The notes: generated by a model from the letters alone, not told the origin. 64,000 nt of DNA from Paludibacteraceae bacterium (GCA_024693065.1 JAILLP010000011.1:202087-266086); one strand, 5' to 3'. Counted from the stretch's first letter, positions 18,291 through 26,507 are shown. Made by a program: numbers and translations.

Positions 18291-18837
18291 GGAATCATAG
18301 TGCTTTGGATGGATTTATATTGTAAATATATTTATTGTTTTGATTTGCATATCTGTTTATATTGTTAATATCATGTAAAATACGTGTTAATTTTATATTA
18401 GTTCGTATTTAAAATAATACCTACTAAGTAAATGGTTTATATGTTGTTAATGGTCTACTTTGATAATACTCAAAATAATAAAACATAAAAAATATATAAA
18501 AAAGTTTGTTATATCGGAATTTATATCCTATATTTGAATTGACATGAAGTAAGAGATATGTCATATAGATAATATGTATTAATGTGTAATCTTCTCTATC
18601 TATAAGATAATTCGTGTGTTGATGTGTGTAGATGCCCTTTTTTTGTGAAATACCCGTTGGGGTAATTATTTGTCATGGACGAGTGGGTTTTGACGATGGA
18701 TGGGATCTCCGTTTTGTCATAAATCCATTTGAACATGCTTGAAAAACAGATTGTCTTATATGATGTCAGATATTGAAGCGCATTCCTGATTATGTAATGT
18801 AACCGCTTTTAAATCTTAATATTAACTTTAAATTTTA
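18291..18837. other. AT-rich promoter and long leader of protease cassette 1
   Basis: No gene is seen in these 547 bp. The first ~200 bp are very AT rich. A strong promoter lies at 18505-18536, leaving an untranslated leader of about 300 nt. The leader begins and ends with blocks homologous to the leader of the C25-like gene at 21681-22020; the middle is dissimilar. Confidence 0.7.
18505..18536 (+). promoter_or_regulatory. Promoter of protease cassette 1
   Basis: TTTG, 20-nt spacer and TATATTTG, a perfect Bacteroidota -33/-7 pair. The same boxes with the same 20-nt spacing occur at 21681-21712 ahead of the C25-like gene, followed in both by GAATTGA. Confidence 0.75.
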
Positions 18838-20139
18838 ATGCACATGGAAGAAAAAAACATTCTTGATTCGGCTATTAATCCTTTTGCATTAGCAGAGGCG
18901 ATTTCGGAGAAGAAAATCTCGTGGGGCAGTGATTTGAATTCACAAAAGAAAAAGTTATCCTCGACGCTTGGATTGTCGGAGCAGGATATTTTTGGGGAAG
19001 ATAGTCCAATCCTTCATCCGTTCTTTAAGCCTAAGACGATGAAAGCCATAGGGATACCGGAGGCGAAAAAACAACTGGAAGAGTTCTTAGGTGCAAGAAT
19101 GAAGCCTTTGCAGCCTAATTTGAAAAAAACTGCGGCAAACGAAGAAAAAAGGGTGTTGGCTCTCGCGAAAAAAGAACGCATTCTCAATTTTGTTTTTAAA
19201 GCAACCAAGGAATCATATTCCACTGGTGATGTGACCCCAGCGAATTGTACATGGAAAGACAATGGTATTTTCTTCAAATGTGCTGCTGAAGGTGATGATC
19301 CTATACAAGGATCTTTAGGCGATTGCTATTTCATAGCTGCGCTTGCTGCAGTGGCTTGGGCAAAACCGTATTCAATTATAAATAGAGCGTCTTTGTGCTA
19401 TTGTGATTCTGAAGGCGACGCGGAGTCAAATATTAGGCATCAGATCGATTTCTTTAAGCAAGCGTCGAATGGTAATTATTCGACCAAGGTTGCCCTGGAA
19501 GTGTCCGATTTCATACCGATCCTAGATAGCACTAAAACACCTTTGTATGCTAGGTCATTTGATTCGAAGGAAACATGGCCTTCCGTGTATGAGAAAGCGT
19601 ATGCGAAATATAGAGTGGGACATACAGGTGATAAACCGGACTATTCATTGATCGGACAAGGCGGATGTACTGAACATACAATTGGCGAGATTACTGGCGG
19701 AAAAGTAACAGTAAAGTGGCACAGTTCTACTTCGGCTTCTGCGTTGTTGAAGTTTATCCAAAGTAATTGTTACGCATGGACAGCAAATGACTTTTGGGGG
19801 AAAGATGGATATTCACATCGCTTGAAGTATCCTATGGTCGCCGGACATCCGACCTCCAATGATTGTGGCGTTGTATCTTCCCATTCTTACTCTATCCTGG
19901 GATTTGACCATGATGATAAAGGTCAGTATTATGTTGTCCTAAGAAATCCGTGGGGACGCTATCCAGCCACAAAAGACGTAAAGACTGGCAATTGGAACGT
20001 GATTTCGTATAGGCAGGGGTATGGTTCAATGATCCCTTTGAATGTGACCGGTTCGACAAGCAGATGGGGTGGAATATTTGCGTTGAAGATAGAAACATAT
20101 TTGAAGATATTTGGCTGTACGGCTGTTAGTGTATATTAA
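18838..20139 (+). CDS. Calpain-type cysteine protease (family C2), no signal peptide
   Basis: 433 residues. The catalytic domain occupies about 150-420. The nucleophile is in QGSLGDCYFIAALAA (Cys163, with oxyanion Gln upstream), the histidine in SSHSYSILGF (His349) and the asparagine in LRNPWGR (Asn370), so the calpain triad is complete. The first ~120 residues are polar with a Lys-rich helical stretch (KKLSSTLGLSEQDIF) and could be a propeptide or targeting segment. There is no hydrophobic signal peptide, lipobox or C-terminal sorting domain, so the predicted location is cytoplasmic unless an unusual export route is used. An ATG-CAC-ATG start gives two candidate initiators. A chagasin-like inhibitor gene follows after a hairpin. 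Confidence 0.88.
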   Translation: MHMEEKNILDSAINPFALAEAISEKKISWGSDLNSQKKKLSSTLGLSEQDIFGEDSPILHPFFKPKTMKAIGIPEAKKQLEEFLGARMKPLQPNLKKTAANEEKRVLALAKKERILNFVFKATKESYSTGDVTPANCTWKDNGIFFKCAAEGDDPIQGSLGDCYFIAALAAVAWAKPYSIINRASLCYCDSEGDAESNIRHQIDFFKQASNGNYSTKVALEVSDFIPILDSTKTPLYARSFDSKETWPSVYEKAYAKYRVGHTGDKPDYSLIGQGGCTEHTIGEITGGKVTVKWHSSTSASALLKFIQSNCYAWTANDFWGKDGYSHRLKYPMVAGHPTSNDCGVVSSHSYSILGFDHDDKGQYYVVLRNPWGRYPATKDVKTGNWNVISYRQGYGSMIPLNVTGSTSRWGGIFALKIETYLKIFGCTAVSVY

Positions 20140-20148
20140 AGTTTATTT

Positions 20149-20173
20149 GAGGACGACGCTTTACGTCGTCCTC
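20149..20173 (+). terminator. Strong hairpin between protease and inhibitor genes
   Basis: GAGGACGACG and CGTCGTCCTC form a perfect 10-bp stem around CTTTA. The tail is only weakly T rich, so it may act as a partial terminator or mRNA-stabilising element that sets the ratio of protease to inhibitor transcript. Confidence 0.7.
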
Positions 20174-20205
20174 CTTAACCTTCAAGTTCCAAGGATTATT
20201 CATCA

Positions 20206-20514
20206 ATGAAAAGAAGAACCTTATCATTACATGTCAACGACACCTTCACGTTGGAGTTGGAAAGCCATGAAGGGGGTGGTTACCTTTGGACGATTGCTTC
20301 TAATGATGAAGCGGTTGCCCAGGTGCGAATCGTGCCCCGTGGGTCGACGCAATGCGCGACGGCAACTCCGATCGGCAAGAGCCTCCCGGTCCGGGTCGAA
20401 ATCACGGCTCTGGCGGAGGGGAAATCTGTCGTTGTCCTTGAAGAGAAAAGATCGTGGGAGATGGACGTTAAACCATTGAATATCTATAAGATCAACATTA
20501 CAGTAAAACAATAG
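20206..20514 (+). CDS. Chagasin-like inhibitor of cysteine proteases (family I42)
   Basis: 102 residues, the usual size for chagasin/ICP. Family features are a GGGYLWTI loop (residues ~23-30; consensus TTGYSW), a basic GKSLPV middle loop, and RSWE near residue 87 (consensus RPWE), all on a beta scaffold ending in INITVKQ. Known members block papain-family (C1) enzymes through these three loops. No signal peptide is present, matching its neighbours. It sits between a calpain-type and a papain-type protease gene and is spaced only 9 nt from the papain gene, so inhibition of a neighbour is a reasonable inference but is unproven. Confidence 0.78.
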   Translation: MKRRTLSLHVNDTFTLELESHEGGGYLWTIASNDEAVAQVRIVPRGSTQCATATPIGKSLPVRVEITALAEGKSVVVLEEKRSWEMDVKPLNIYKINITVKQ

Positions 20515-20523
20515 TATTAAGAC

Positions 20524-21336
20524 ATGACAAACAATAATTCACAGATAATGGAAAGCAAATTCAAGTTGCCTAAATTGGGATGGCTTCCTGACCTTCCCGA
20601 TGAGAGGGATTATATTTATAAGGCTCCTATCAAGTTCAGCAAACCTAAAGCCTTGCCGTCAAAAGTGGACCTCAGGAAAATTTGTCCTCCTGTATTTAAT
20701 CAAGGAGAACTGGGTAGTTGTACGGCAAATGCCTTACTCGCCGCTGTGGAATGTTGCAAAAAGAAGCAGGGGCAGAAAACCAAAAGACTGTCGCGCCTTT
20801 TCCTGTACTATAATGAGCGCGTGATGATTGACACTGTGATGTCCGATAGTGGCGCTTACTTGAGAGACGGTGTCAAGTCGTTGAACAAACAGGGCGTGTG
20901 CCTTGAAAAGGATTGGCGCTACAGCAGTAGTACTAGCTACAAGGCTAAATTCACGAAAAAGCCAACCCCTAAATGTTATGAGTTGGCTCTCGACAACCAA
21001 ATCCTATCTTACTGGCGCATCTCTCCTAATCTCCAGGACATCCGGTCTTGCCTCGCCGACGGATATCCGTTTGTTTTCGGTTTCTCGGTTTATTCCAGCT
21101 TTATGACGGATGAGGTCTACAAAACGGGTATCATGCCGATGCCTCAATCCGGTGAGTCAATGCTTGGCGGACATGCGGTGATGGCCGCAGGCTATGATGA
21201 TGAGAAGAAGATGCTCCTCGTGCGTAATTCATGGGGAAAGGAATGGGGCGACAAAGGTTATTTCTGGATGCCTTACGAGTATATTACAAACACAAGGAAT
21301 TGCTCGGATTTCTGGACTATCCGTGAAGTGGAATGA
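20524..21336 (+). CDS. Papain-type cysteine protease (family C1), no signal peptide
   Basis: 270 residues. The N-terminus LGWLPDLPDERDYIY is the short pro-like segment common in bacterial C1 enzymes. The catalytic cysteine is in QGELGSCTANALL (Gln60, Cys66), the histidine in GGHAVMAAGYDD (His217) and the asparagine in RNSWGKEWGDKGYFWMP (Asn235), so the active site is intact. There is no signal peptide or membrane anchor. It probably shares a transcript with the chagasin-like gene 9 nt upstream. An in-frame ATG at 20551 is an alternative start. A large structured hairpin follows downstream. Confidence 0.9.
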   Translation: MTNNNSQIMESKFKLPKLGWLPDLPDERDYIYKAPIKFSKPKALPSKVDLRKICPPVFNQGELGSCTANALLAAVECCKKKQGQKTKRLSRLFLYYNERVMIDTVMSDSGAYLRDGVKSLNKQGVCLEKDWRYSSSTSYKAKFTKKPTPKCYELALDNQILSYWRISPNLQDIRSCLADGYPFVFGFSVYSSFMTDEVYKTGIMPMPQSGESMLGGHAVMAAGYDDEKKMLLVRNSWGKEWGDKGYFWMPYEYITNTRNCSDFWTIREVE

Positions 21337-21480
21337 CCAATGCGCTGGCTTCAGCGGTCGGACCGTTATCCAAGGCATAGATGGACAGGTCTTCCGTACC
21401 ATAGTCGGAAACTCACCTGAAAATCTTTGAATGTATGACTGTTAGAGTATGTTCACATTTTTTTTGTCTGGTAATCGACT

Positions 21481-21579
21481 GACAAGTTTCCCACCCGTCC
21501 GCTATGCCGAAAATATTGTAGGCGTTGCGGACGGTACATTCCTCTCATGACGAAGGTGCGTTTAGAGGGAAACTTAGTC
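21481..21579 (+). terminator. Branched hairpin element after the papain-type gene
   Basis: An outer stem AAGTTTCCC/GGGAAACTT (21484-21492 with 21567-21575) encloses a long hairpin CCGTCCGC/GCGGACGG (21495-21534) with an inner GCC/GGC pair, plus a small CCTCT/AGAGG hairpin. The right arm GGCGTTGCGGAC is identical to the right arm of the terminator after the C25-like gene. There is no T run, so it could be a terminator, a stabiliser or a small structured RNA. Confidence 0.55.
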
Positions 21580-21680
21580 GGGTAATATTGTTGCAAATCA
21601 AGTAATATAATATTGTATTATTATTAAGTATTTGTGTAATAATCCAATAACAATAAAATACAATAAAAATAGATAATAGA

Positions 21681-21712
21681 TTTGTTTATTAGAAATTTTT
21701 ATCTTATATTTG
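21681..21712 (+). promoter_or_regulatory. Promoter of protease cassette 2
   Basis: TTTG, 20-nt spacer and TATATTTG, identical in boxes and spacing to the promoter of cassette 1. About 100 nt of the following leader also align (AAGAGAT..TAAT..TGATGTGT patterns). Both leaders end in TTAAATTTTAATG at the start codon. Confidence 0.75.
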
Positions 21713-22018
21713 AATTGATAATAAATAAGAGATGTACAATATTCGTAATATATATTGATGTGTAATGTTTTTTATTTTGTAAGATAGGCTATTGTTGATG
21801 TGTATTGCGGGGCGTACCCTTAGGGAAGCCCATTGGACTAATCTTTTGTAATAGTGAGCGTATTCCGATGATGGGCGGATTGCATGTTTGGCCCTAGGTC
21901 CATCTGGATTTAGTCGAGGAGAACCGAATGCCCTGATATGGTGGCAGATGTGAATGTGTATGATATTAATAGCAATAAAAATGTTTCATTTTAACTTTAT
22001 TATTAACCTTAAATTTTA

Positions 22019-23575
22019 ATGAAAATGGCAAAAGTAAAAGAATTATTTGAGTTTGAAATTGACTATAAGAAAGTCAAGAAGTTCGAGTTGACCGAACAGG
22101 ATATTGAAGATCTCAAATTAGAGCAGCTATCGGTCGTAAGGAAGTTGCGTAAGGCTGTAACGACTATCATTACTGCACAAAGCAGGCCTGATTTCCCGGA
22201 TGACCTTCAGTATTTTGAGAGCTATTCGGCTAATTTCTTCCCTAAAGGAAAGGTTGCGATTTATGTGAATAAATCCATTTATACAACAATTAGGGCTTCC
22301 ATCGAACAGTATATAAAGGATTTGGCGGACGAAGGTTATTATGCGACAGCATACACTGTTACTGGAGATTCCGCAGTGACATTGCGCAATCACATTAGGA
22401 ACCAGAGTGGAATCGTCGGGTCATTAATGGTGGGAAATCTGCCGTATATTGCCTATGAGGACAGTAGTGATTCATCAGCGGTGGAAGTGTTCCCATGTGA
22501 TCTTTATTTCATGGACACGAATGGTACGTGGACTAATACGGATAGCGATACTAACATCGAAAAACACACGGGAAATGTGGCCCCAGAAATTTGGGTAGGA
22601 AGATTGTGGACTCCGACCAATAATGGAAATGATACTGCCTTGTTGAAAGATTATTTCAGAAGAAACCATAATTATAGGAAGGGCTTGTTCGGTTGTACCA
22701 ATCGAGGCTTGTCTTTTGTCGATGACGATTGGACTAGCTTTGGAGACTGTGGGCTTAAAAAATGTCTGAATGCTGCTGATATATGTACGGTTGTTAATAA
22801 GGAAGACACGAACGAGAACCGTTATAAGGCAGAATTGAGCATGCATAGATTGTGGTCACAAGTGTGTGCTCATTCAAATACCAGCCTCCATGCCTTTAGG
22901 GTAAGTTCTGGTAATGGCTATGTGTATTCATCCTATATCAAGAATAACTCTGCGCCTAAAGCCTATTATTATAACTTGTTTGCATGTAGAAGCGGAAAGT
23001 ATACGTCTTCCGATTATATTGGTGGATGGTATATTTTCGATTATTCAAAACAGGACAAATGCTATGGATTGGCGGCTATTGCAAGTGCGAAAACTGGCTC
23101 GATGTTGTATTTCGAGAATTTCTATGGATCTATGGGGAAGGGACTCTCTATCGGAGACGCTATGGTACAATGGTGGAAGTGCTTGGGATCCACGCATGAA
23201 ATAAGCGAAATCTCTTGGCATTATGGACTCTCTATTTTGGGTGACCCGACATTGACTAACTTGTCAGGTGCTGTGCCAAATAAGAGGACTCCTGCCGATG
23301 GCACCGTATTTGAACATTATCCGAGGTTAACCCATTTGTCGTGGGATCCTGTCGCATTGCCTAATGTCACGTATGAAGTCCAAACTGATTACTACTACGG
23401 CGTGTGGAATTATGAGTACAACAAGGCTTCTATTAACACGATTAAAAACATAAAGAACACATACTACGACACTTCATTCGTGGGTGCGCAGAGAGGCCGT
23501 TGGAGAGTTAGGGCCGTCTCAGGAAATGTGCCTGGACCATGGAGTGATTGGGGTTATTTTAGATATTTGCATTAA
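22019..23575 (+). CDS. Gingipain-family (C25-like) cysteine protease without signal peptide
   Basis: 518 residues. The core around 80-400 follows the C25 pattern: GSLMVGNLPYIAYE, FPCDLYFMDTNGTW, a PEIWVGRLW segment, CAHSNTSLHAF with the likely catalytic histidine (His285 or His291), then YNLFACRSGKYTSSDYIGGW with the likely nucleophile Cys323, and the family tail WHYGLSILGDPTL. After about residue 415 a fibronectin III-like domain follows (LTHLSWDPVALPNVTYEVQ..RGRWRVRAVSG). Usual C25 enzymes are exported with a signal peptide and a sorting domain. Here the N-terminus is a charged helical stretch and there is no type IX tail. Start codons are ATG-AAA-ATG, mirroring the calpain-type gene. Confidence 0.75.
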   Translation: MKMAKVKELFEFEIDYKKVKKFELTEQDIEDLKLEQLSVVRKLRKAVTTIITAQSRPDFPDDLQYFESYSANFFPKGKVAIYVNKSIYTTIRASIEQYIKDLADEGYYATAYTVTGDSAVTLRNHIRNQSGIVGSLMVGNLPYIAYEDSSDSSAVEVFPCDLYFMDTNGTWTNTDSDTNIEKHTGNVAPEIWVGRLWTPTNNGNDTALLKDYFRRNHNYRKGLFGCTNRGLSFVDDDWTSFGDCGLKKCLNAADICTVVNKEDTNENRYKAELSMHRLWSQVCAHSNTSLHAFRVSSGNGYVYSSYIKNNSAPKAYYYNLFACRSGKYTSSDYIGGWYIFDYSKQDKCYGLAAIASAKTGSMLYFENFYGSMGKGLSIGDAMVQWWKCLGSTHEISEISWHYGLSILGDPTLTNLSGAVPNKRTPADGTVFEHYPRLTHLSWDPVALPNVTYEVQTDYYYGVWNYEYNKASINTIKNIKNTYYDTSFVGAQRGRWRVRAVSGNVPGPWSDWGYFRYLH

Positions 23576-23591
23576 TCAGTCTGTTGTTAAA

Positions 23592-23630
23592 AAATGTCCG
23601 CAATGCTTTTGGCGTTGCGGACATTTGTTT
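23592..23630. terminator. Terminator after the C25-like gene
   Basis: AAATGTCCGCAATGC pairs with GGCGTTGCGGACATTT over roughly 12-14 bp, followed by GTTTGT. It sits between convergent genes and may act both ways. Its right arm matches the hairpin after the papain-type gene. Confidence 0.8.
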
Positions 23631-23679
23631 GTAAAGTAGTCATAAAGGACGATACTCTTCCTGTTGAGGTATGCGCTCC

Positions 23680-25731
23680 TTATTTCTTTTCCTCCTCCTT
23701 CTTGTTCAGCTCCGGATAGATGATGCGGGTGTGGTAGATGGTCTTGAGCTTCTCCTTGAGGACCGCCTTGATCTCGTTAATCTCCTTGAAGGTGATAGGG
23801 GTCTCCTCGAAGATACCCTCCCGGATTTGATCGGTGATGATCTTCTCGACAAGGTCGTTGATACTCTTGTCCGTGTATTCCTGCAAGCTTCTGGAGGCCG
23901 CCTCCACGGAGTCGCACATGACGAGGATGGCCATCTCCTTTGAGGTCGGCAACGGTCCGGGGTAGGTGAACTTGGATTCGTCGATCTCCCTGTCCGGGTA
24001 TTTGTTCTTCATCGTATAGTAGAAGTATTTCGTCTTGCTCTTTCCATGGTGTGTCTTGATGAACTCCTGGATTTTCTCCGGCAGTCCGTATTTCTTCGCG
24101 ATGGCCACGCCGTCCGCCACGTGGCGGATGATAATCTGCGCACTTTTCTCCTCGTCGTTCATCTCGGTGTGCGGGTTCTTGCTCGATTGGTTCTCCGTGA
24201 AGAAAGCCGGGTTAGCCATCTTGCCGATGTCGTGGTAGAGTGCGCCCGTCCTCACTAGCATAGGGTTGGCGCCGATGCAGCTGGCGGCGTCGGATGCGAG
24301 GTTAGAGACCTGCATGGAGTGCTGGAAACTTCCCGGAGCCTCCTCCGAGAATTTCCTCAGCAAAGAGTTGTTCGTGTTGGCCAGTTCCACCAATGTGACG
24401 TCCGAAACGTAGCCGAACATCTTCTCCACAATGTATATGAGCGGGTTGGCGAGCAGGAGCAGCAGACCGTTGCCGAGGAAGATCGGGAACATCGTCCACT
24501 CGAAGTGATCCAAACCGTTCTCGTGCACCAGCGTGTTGCCCACGTAGATGATGCAGTAGGAGAGGGTGATGAGTATGGCGGCTTGCACGAGCTGTGAACG
24601 CATGAAGATGTTCTTCAGGGTGCAGATGGAGATCATGCCCGCGATGGACTGCATCAGCAGGAACTCGAAGTCGTTCGGCACGATGAAGGAGGAGAGGAGC
24701 ACAGCCGTGAGGTGGGCGAAGAGTGCCGTCCTCGTGTCGAAGAAACAGGTCACCAGAATAGGCAACAACGCGTAAGGCACGATGTTCGGCGTGTATTCGT
24801 TCCTGACCATGATGGATGTGAGCACGCAGAGAATGGTAATCATTCCCAGCATGAAAGCCACGTTCTTGAGGTTCACCAAGAATTTCTTCCTGAAGAGGAA
24901 TAGATAGAGGAAGAAAGCGCATAGGATGATGGTGATGATGATGATTTGCCCGATGATGATCAGTTGTTTGTTGGTCTTGTCGCTGTTCTCCTGCACGGCG
25001 GACCTGAGAGATTCGAGGATGTCGTAGGTCTGAGGCTTGACGATCTCTCCGTGGTCGATGATCTTTTCCCCGCTTTGGATTCTTCCTTTGGTGAGGGAGA
25101 TGGATTTCAGGAGTTCCTTCTTCACCGATTCGTTCTTCTCCTTGTCGTAGGTGAGGTTTTCGTGGATATAGTTATTGATGTTGTAGCCTTGTAGCGTCTC
25201 CTTGTCGAGCGAGGCGGGGATTCCGTTGATGATGTGCTCGTAGGCCGTCTTGGTGGTGTGGAGGTTGGCGATGGGGCGGTTCTTCGACTGGTTGCCGGTC
25301 AGCACGTTGATTTCGCTTTTCTTCTCCTCGTTCAGTTTGTCCATGTCGTCGGCAGAGACGATGCCGCTGGCGTAGAGAGATTTCAGTTTTCGGGCGATGT
25401 AGTTCTTGTAGTCGTCCGCCGCGTCGTCCTCCTCCTTGCCGAACTTCTCGTTCAGGAGGCCGATGTATTTGCCGGACACCCCCTCGTCGTTGATGAAGAA
25501 CGGGTTGAAGTCGCTCAGCAGGCTATCCTCCTCCTTTTTCACGTCCTCTTTGGATTTCATGATTTCGAAGGCGAAGGGAGCGGTGAGGGCGTCATATTCC
25601 CAAGGCTTTTCGATGGCGTAGTTGTATTTGAACTTCCCGAAGTTCGGGTAAGTCTTGAATATGATCAGTCCGGCGGCGAAGAACAACGCCGCGAGGGATA
25701 TGTAGCGCATATATGAGCTTTTGCTTTTCAT
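23680..25731 (-). CDS. 7TM-HD cyclic-di-AMP phosphodiesterase-like protein (PgpH type)
   Basis: The N-terminus has one transmembrane segment (YISLAALFFAAGLIIF), then a ~230-residue extracytoplasmic domain, a block of seven membrane segments around residues 260-455, and a cytoplasmic HD domain. HD motifs include HSMQVSNLA, LYHDIGKM and THHGKSKTKYF. The family hydrolyses c-di-AMP and is involved in osmolyte and cell-wall homeostasis; activity here is inferred. The track start at 25815 adds 28 residues, but a promoter (CTTG-N20-TATATTTG, minus strand) lies inside that extension. I therefore start at MKSKSSYMRY, giving about 683 residues. Confidence 0.88.
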   Translation of the reverse strand: MKSKSSYMRYISLAALFFAAGLIIFKTYPNFGKFKYNYAIEKPWEYDALTAPFAFEIMKSKEDVKKEEDSLLSDFNPFFINDEGVSGKYIGLLNEKFGKEEDDAADDYKNYIARKLKSLYASGIVSADDMDKLNEEKKSEINVLTGNQSKNRPIANLHTTKTAYEHIINGIPASLDKETLQGYNINNYIHENLTYDKEKNESVKKELLKSISLTKGRIQSGEKIIDHGEIVKPQTYDILESLRSAVQENSDKTNKQLIIIGQIIIITIILCAFFLYLFLFRKKFLVNLKNVAFMLGMITILCVLTSIMVRNEYTPNIVPYALLPILVTCFFDTRTALFAHLTAVLLSSFIVPNDFEFLLMQSIAGMISICTLKNIFMRSQLVQAAILITLSYCIIYVGNTLVHENGLDHFEWTMFPIFLGNGLLLLLANPLIYIVEKMFGYVSDVTLVELANTNNSLLRKFSEEAPGSFQHSMQVSNLASDAASCIGANPMLVRTGALYHDIGKMANPAFFTENQSSKNPHTEMNDEEKSAQIIIRHVADGVAIAKKYGLPEKIQEFIKTHHGKSKTKYFYYTMKNKYPDREIDESKFTYPGPLPTSKEMAILVMCDSVEAASRSLQEYTDKSINDLVEKIITDQIREGIFEETPITFKEINEIKAVLKEKLKTIYHTRIIYPELNKKEEEKK

Positions 25732-25784
25732 GTTAGTCCGATTAAATGTTCGACAGAAAAATCCTTTCATTTTATTATAAGGTA

Positions 25785-25816
25785 CAAATATAAGCCATAC
25801 ATGTTGAAGAAACAAG
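25785..25816 (-). promoter_or_regulatory. Promoter of the HD phosphohydrolase gene
   Basis: On the minus strand CTTG is followed after 20 nt by TATATTTG (forward CAAATATA at 25785-25792). It lies 54 nt before the ATG at 25731. Confidence 0.7.
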
Positions 25817-26007
25817 ATGAGAATTAAGAATTAAGAATTAAGAATTGATCGGCGGATGTGTTTTCTTTCCTACACGAGACGCACGACCCACGGCCTGCAG
25901 GACCAAATCTTTACTTAGCCCAGGGCAACACCCTGGGGGGATTTATGCGTGGAAACTTCGGGTTGGGACGGTCGGAAAACATTTTGTATAAAAAAGAGCA
26001 AAAAAAA

Positions 26008-26038
26008 TTGGTGGGATGAAATAATCTTCCTAAATTTG
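26008..26038 (+). promoter_or_regulatory. Promoter of the str/S10/spc/alpha block
   Basis: TTG, 20-nt spacer and TAAATTTG, a full match to the Bacteroidota consensus. It lies 68 nt before rpsL. Confidence 0.75.
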
Positions 26039-26105
26039 CACCCACTTTTAGTAGAGTGTCTAAAAATATATTTATTAATAACTTAAAAGATTAAAGTTTA
26101 ACGAA

Positions 26106-26507
26106 ATGCCTACAATTCAGCAGTTAGTTAGAAAAGGAAGGGCAAGTCAAGCGGACAAGAGCAAATCTCCGGCTTTGGACTCATGTCCACAGAGAAGAGG
26201 TGTCTGCGTGAGGGTTTACACAACAACCCCTAAGAAGCCTAACTCAGCAATGCGTAAGGTTGCCAGAGTACGTTTGACGAACCAGAAGGAAGTGAATGCT
26301 TACATTCCGGGAGAGGGTCACAACTTGCAGGAGCACTCCATCGTGATGGTGCGTGGTGGTCGTGTGAAGGATCTTCCAGGTGTGCGTTACCACATCGTAC
26401 GTGGAACATTGGATACCGCAGGTGTGAATGGACGTACGCAACGTCGTTCCAAGTACGGAGCGAAGAGACCTAAGCCAGGACAAGCAGCTCCAGCAAAGAA
26501 AAAGTAA
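26106..26507 (+). CDS. rpsL: 30S ribosomal protein S12
   Basis: 133 residues from the decoding centre of the small subunit. Diagnostic stretches are [20 protein letters not shown] and [13 protein letters not shown]. The two lysines classically changed in streptomycin resistance (in PKKPNS and in GGRVKDLPG) are present in wild-type form. It is first in the long ribosomal block, directly behind a strong promoter. Confidence 0.98.
   Translation: MPTIQQLVRKGRASQADKSKSPALDSCPQRRGVCVRVYTTTPKKPNSAMRKVARVRLTNQKEVNAYIPGEGHNLQEHSIVMVRGGRVKDLPGVRYHIVRGTLDTAGVNGRTQRRSKYGAKRPKPGQAAPAKKK

Larger units (their letters stand above)
21337..22018. other. Non-coding region between cassette 1 and cassette 2
   Basis: 682 bp without a convincing gene. 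It holds a structured element at 21481-21579, an AT-rich stretch, then the promoter and ~300-nt leader of the C25-like gene. A short open stretch just after the papain gene (21337-21430) shows no recognisable protein. Confidence 0.7.
25732..26105. other. Divergent promoter region with repeats
   Basis: No gene is seen. From left to right it holds the minus promoter for the HD phosphohydrolase, AATTAAG direct repeats (25822-25846), a hairpin CCCAGGG-CAACA-CCCTGGG (25919-25937) reminiscent of the intergenic elements near 47.9 and 57.4 kb, and the plus promoter of the ribosomal block. Confidence 0.65.

Noticed and set aside
21337-21430. Possible gene remnant after the papain-type gene
   Set aside because: Short open stretches exist in several frames but none resembles a known protein and stops are frequent in the most suggestive frame.
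24302-24922. Minus-strand ORF of 206 residues inside the HD phosphohydrolase
   Set aside because: It overlaps in another frame of the same strand a gene with conserved motifs and is Arg/His rich; shadow frame.
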